DNA from: CAYMWF01 sp964394085 [NCBI: uncultured Gemmatimonadota bacterium]
GTDB taxonomy: Bacteria; GCA-2686955; CAYMWF01
Assembly: GCA_964394085.1 (NCBI GenBank)
Contig: CAYMWF010000130.1
Coordinates: 2,986 to 10,890 of the forward strand
DNA: 7,905 bases
Direction of reading: 5' to 3'
Below, in pieces: positions 6,766-7,905 of this stretch. How positions within the stretch are numbered: the stretch's first letter is position 1; every line of letters starts with the position of its first letter. The translations under genes were made by a program, and so were the position numbers. The notes under the pieces were generated by a model that saw nothing but the letters and a program-made list of their open reading frames with translations, did no database searches and was not told where the DNA came from.

Positions 6766-7838
6766 GTCCGGCCGGGCGGGCCGGGTGTGCGCCGGGACAA
6801 GCCCAGCGCCTCGATGCCGCTCGGGAGATGCCGCACGGCATGGGTGACTTCGGCCCAGCAGGGCCGCATGCATCCGGGGCATTCGGCCCTGCTGCGTTCG
6901 GTCTCCGCGGCGGCCCCTATCGAACGGAGCCTTTCCACCAGGTTTTCGTCGTCGAACCGGGCGAACGGCGCGAACCGGTGGCAGATCGAGACTCCGCCGG
7001 ACGGGGAGACCGATACATACAGGCGCCCGGCGTCGCAGCTCCACGGGCGGCCGCCTTCCGTGAGATATTCAGCCGAGTGCCGCAGGAAACGGGTCGAGTT
7101 GATTATCGGTCCGCCCTTCTTCTTTATTTCGGCGAGAATCCCGTATACATCCAGGACCGCCGGGTGAAGCCCGGGCGGGACGGCCATTTCCCTGTCGGCC
7201 GCGGCGAACCCGTCGCTCTCTTCTTCCGACGGGGAGACGGCGACAGGGATGAACGACGCCAGGAACCCGTGGTCGCCCGCGAAGCCGGCGAGCTCGGGCA
7301 GCTCGCGGATATTGAGCCTGGATACGCAGACGTTGATGACGGGCATGGAGCCGGCCGGGAGCCGGGCGGCGGCAAGCCGGATCGTCTCGAGGACCCGGCC
7401 GCTCACATCGACGCCGCCGTGAATCCGGCGCATGACTTCCGGGTCGAGGCTGTCGAGCGAGATCGAGATGTCGCGCAGGCCCGCCCCGAAAACGGCGTCC
7501 AGGTCGGCGGCGGAGACGCCGTAGCCGCTGGTCAGCACCCTGACGGTTATCCCGGCGCCGGCTACTGCCGAGACAATTTCCGGGAGATCTTTCCTCTCGA
7601 AGGGTTCGCCGCCGCCGAGGGCCGCATGACGCACACCGGCGCTGCGAAGCCGGCCGGCGAGGAGCCTCATCTCTGCGGGAGCGAGCTCTCCGGAATCGTC
7701 GTCCCGTTTCCAGACCGCGCACATCCTGCACCTGAGGCTGCATCGAAAGGTTGCACCGATATGGGCGTAGACCGGCCGTGACGCGCCGAGCCTGGCGCGA
7801 AGCGCATCGAGCCCGTTTCTCAAGGTCTCCCCTGCCAC
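6753..7838 (-). CDS. Radical SAM protein with SPASM-like C-terminal cysteine region (361 aa)
   Basis: Cytoplasmic radical SAM enzyme. The core carries Cys33-x3-Cys37-x2-Cys40 (ATFRCSLRCRMCAVW), GGGEPF (75-80, the SAM-binding GGE-type motif), LTSG (102-105) and ISLDS (126-130). The C-terminal part has Cys268-x12-Gly-x4-Cys286, then Cys320-x2-Cys323-x3-Cys327. This resembles a SPASM or twitch domain, which holds auxiliary Fe-S clusters in peptide-modifying and other radical SAM enzymes. Only five of the seven cysteines of a full SPASM motif are apparent, so one auxiliary cluster, or an unusual pair, is more likely. The GTG start is supported by GGGAGGAT just upstream. The last 15 or so residues are Pro/Gly/Arg-rich and probably disordered. 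It is the first complete gene of the operon and is coupled to the next by an ATGA overlap. No precursor peptide gene is visible here. Confidence 0.92.
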   Translation of the reverse strand: MAGETLRNGLDALRARLGASRPVYAHIGATFRCSLRCRMCAVWKRDDDSGELAPAEMRLLAGRLRSAGVRHAALGGGEPFERKDLPEIVSAVAGAGITVRVLTSGYGVSAADLDAVFGAGLRDISISLDSLDPEVMRRIHGGVDVSGRVLETIRLAAARLPAGSMPVINVCVSRLNIRELPELAGFAGDHGFLASFIPVAVSPSEEESDGFAAADREMAVPPGLHPAVLDVYGILAEIKKKGGPIINSTRFLRHSAEYLTEGGRPWSCDAGRLYVSVSPSGGVSICHRFAPFARFDDENLVERLRSIGAAAETERSRAECPGCMRPCWAEVTHAVRHLPSGIEALGLSRRTPGPPGRTGAS

Positions 7839-7905
7839 TTATCCTCCCGGGGGCCGCGCGAACCGCGCTTTTTTCTCGAGGACGTGCCGCTTTTTCCGGT
7901 GACGG
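7839..7905 (-). CDS. Possible 3' end of an upstream gene (partial)
   Basis: From the right edge one minus-strand frame is open for 21 codons, reading RHRKKRHVLEKKARF and ending Pro-Pro-Gly-Gly. Its TAA (7841-7839) directly abuts the GTG start of the next gene. The basic tail and the zero-base junction would fit another operon member to the right. Twenty-one open codons in GC-rich DNA is weak evidence, and the stretch could equally be leader DNA. No family can be recognised. Confidence 0.25.
   Translation of the reverse strand, partial: RHRKKRHVLEKKARFARPPGG
7841..7848 (-). promoter_or_regulatory. Shine-Dalgarno GGGAGGAT before the GTG at 7838
   Basis: The minus strand reads GGGAGGAT-AA-GTG, leaving 4 bases between GGAGG and the start codon. 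It is the strongest ribosome-binding site in the operon and fixes the GTG start of the 361-aa radical SAM protein. Confidence 0.75.

Noticed and set aside
6757-7044. N-terminal extension of the 472-aa B12 radical SAM protein
   Set aside because: The frame is open, but this part lies inside the 361-aa gene, is Arg-rich without family similarity, and the ATG at 6756 begins a typical B12-domain N-terminus with a ribosome-binding site.
6828-7781. 317-codon plus-strand ORF
   Set aside because: Antisense shadow of the SPASM-like radical SAM gene, with no domain.
7856-7874. Hairpin GCGCG-AAC-CGCGC followed by T6 on the plus strand, resembling an intrinsic terminator
   Set aside because: No plus-strand gene ends here, and the orientation is wrong for the leftward operon or a gene arriving from the right. 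The stem is only 5 bp. It could block antisense transcription, but chance is as likely.

Overview
The window is GC-rich bacterial DNA, clearly above 60% G+C by eye. The GC-rich third codon positions, the GTG starts and the cobalamin-dependent radical SAM genes fit a GC-rich Gram-negative-type anaerobe or a candidate-phylum bacterium. Nothing here fixes the taxon: there is no rRNA, tRNA or other marker gene.

Layout. Positions 1-1052 (+) hold a ParB/Spo0J-family DNA-binding protein whose 5' end lies outside the window. The obvious GTG at 243 is probably not the start. The same frame is open back to the left edge and encodes an Ala/Gly/Asp/Ser hexapeptide repeat, then a Lys/Arg-rich tail with three AT-hook-like motifs, then the ParB fold. 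Positions 1053-1251 are a short convergent intergenic region carrying most of a 25-28 bp tandem repeat, which runs into the 3' end of the next gene and includes its stop codon.

From 7838 leftwards to 1252, all on the minus strand, lies a compact four-gene operon. Its order is: a radical SAM protein with a SPASM-like C-terminal cysteine region (361 aa, GTG start, strong Shine-Dalgarno); a B12-binding radical SAM protein (472 aa, starting in an ATGA overlap); a second B12-binding radical SAM protein (542 aa, after a 59 bp gap containing an A9 tract); and a 796-aa polytopic membrane protein with a predicted periplasmic SGNH/GDSL hydrolase or acyltransferase domain (7 bp after the previous stop). 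The operon may begin further right: a minus-strand frame from the right edge ends in TAA exactly against the GTG at 7838.

How the genes may work together (inference): three radical SAM enzymes, two of them with cobalamin-binding folds, with a membrane SGNH protein suggest chemistry at an unactivated carbon of a lipid, glycan or peptide, followed by acylation or deacylation at the outer face of the inner membrane. No substrate can be read from the sequence. The ParB-like gene is transcribed towards this operon and is probably functionally separate. No CRISPR array, insertion sequence, attachment site or RNA gene was seen.
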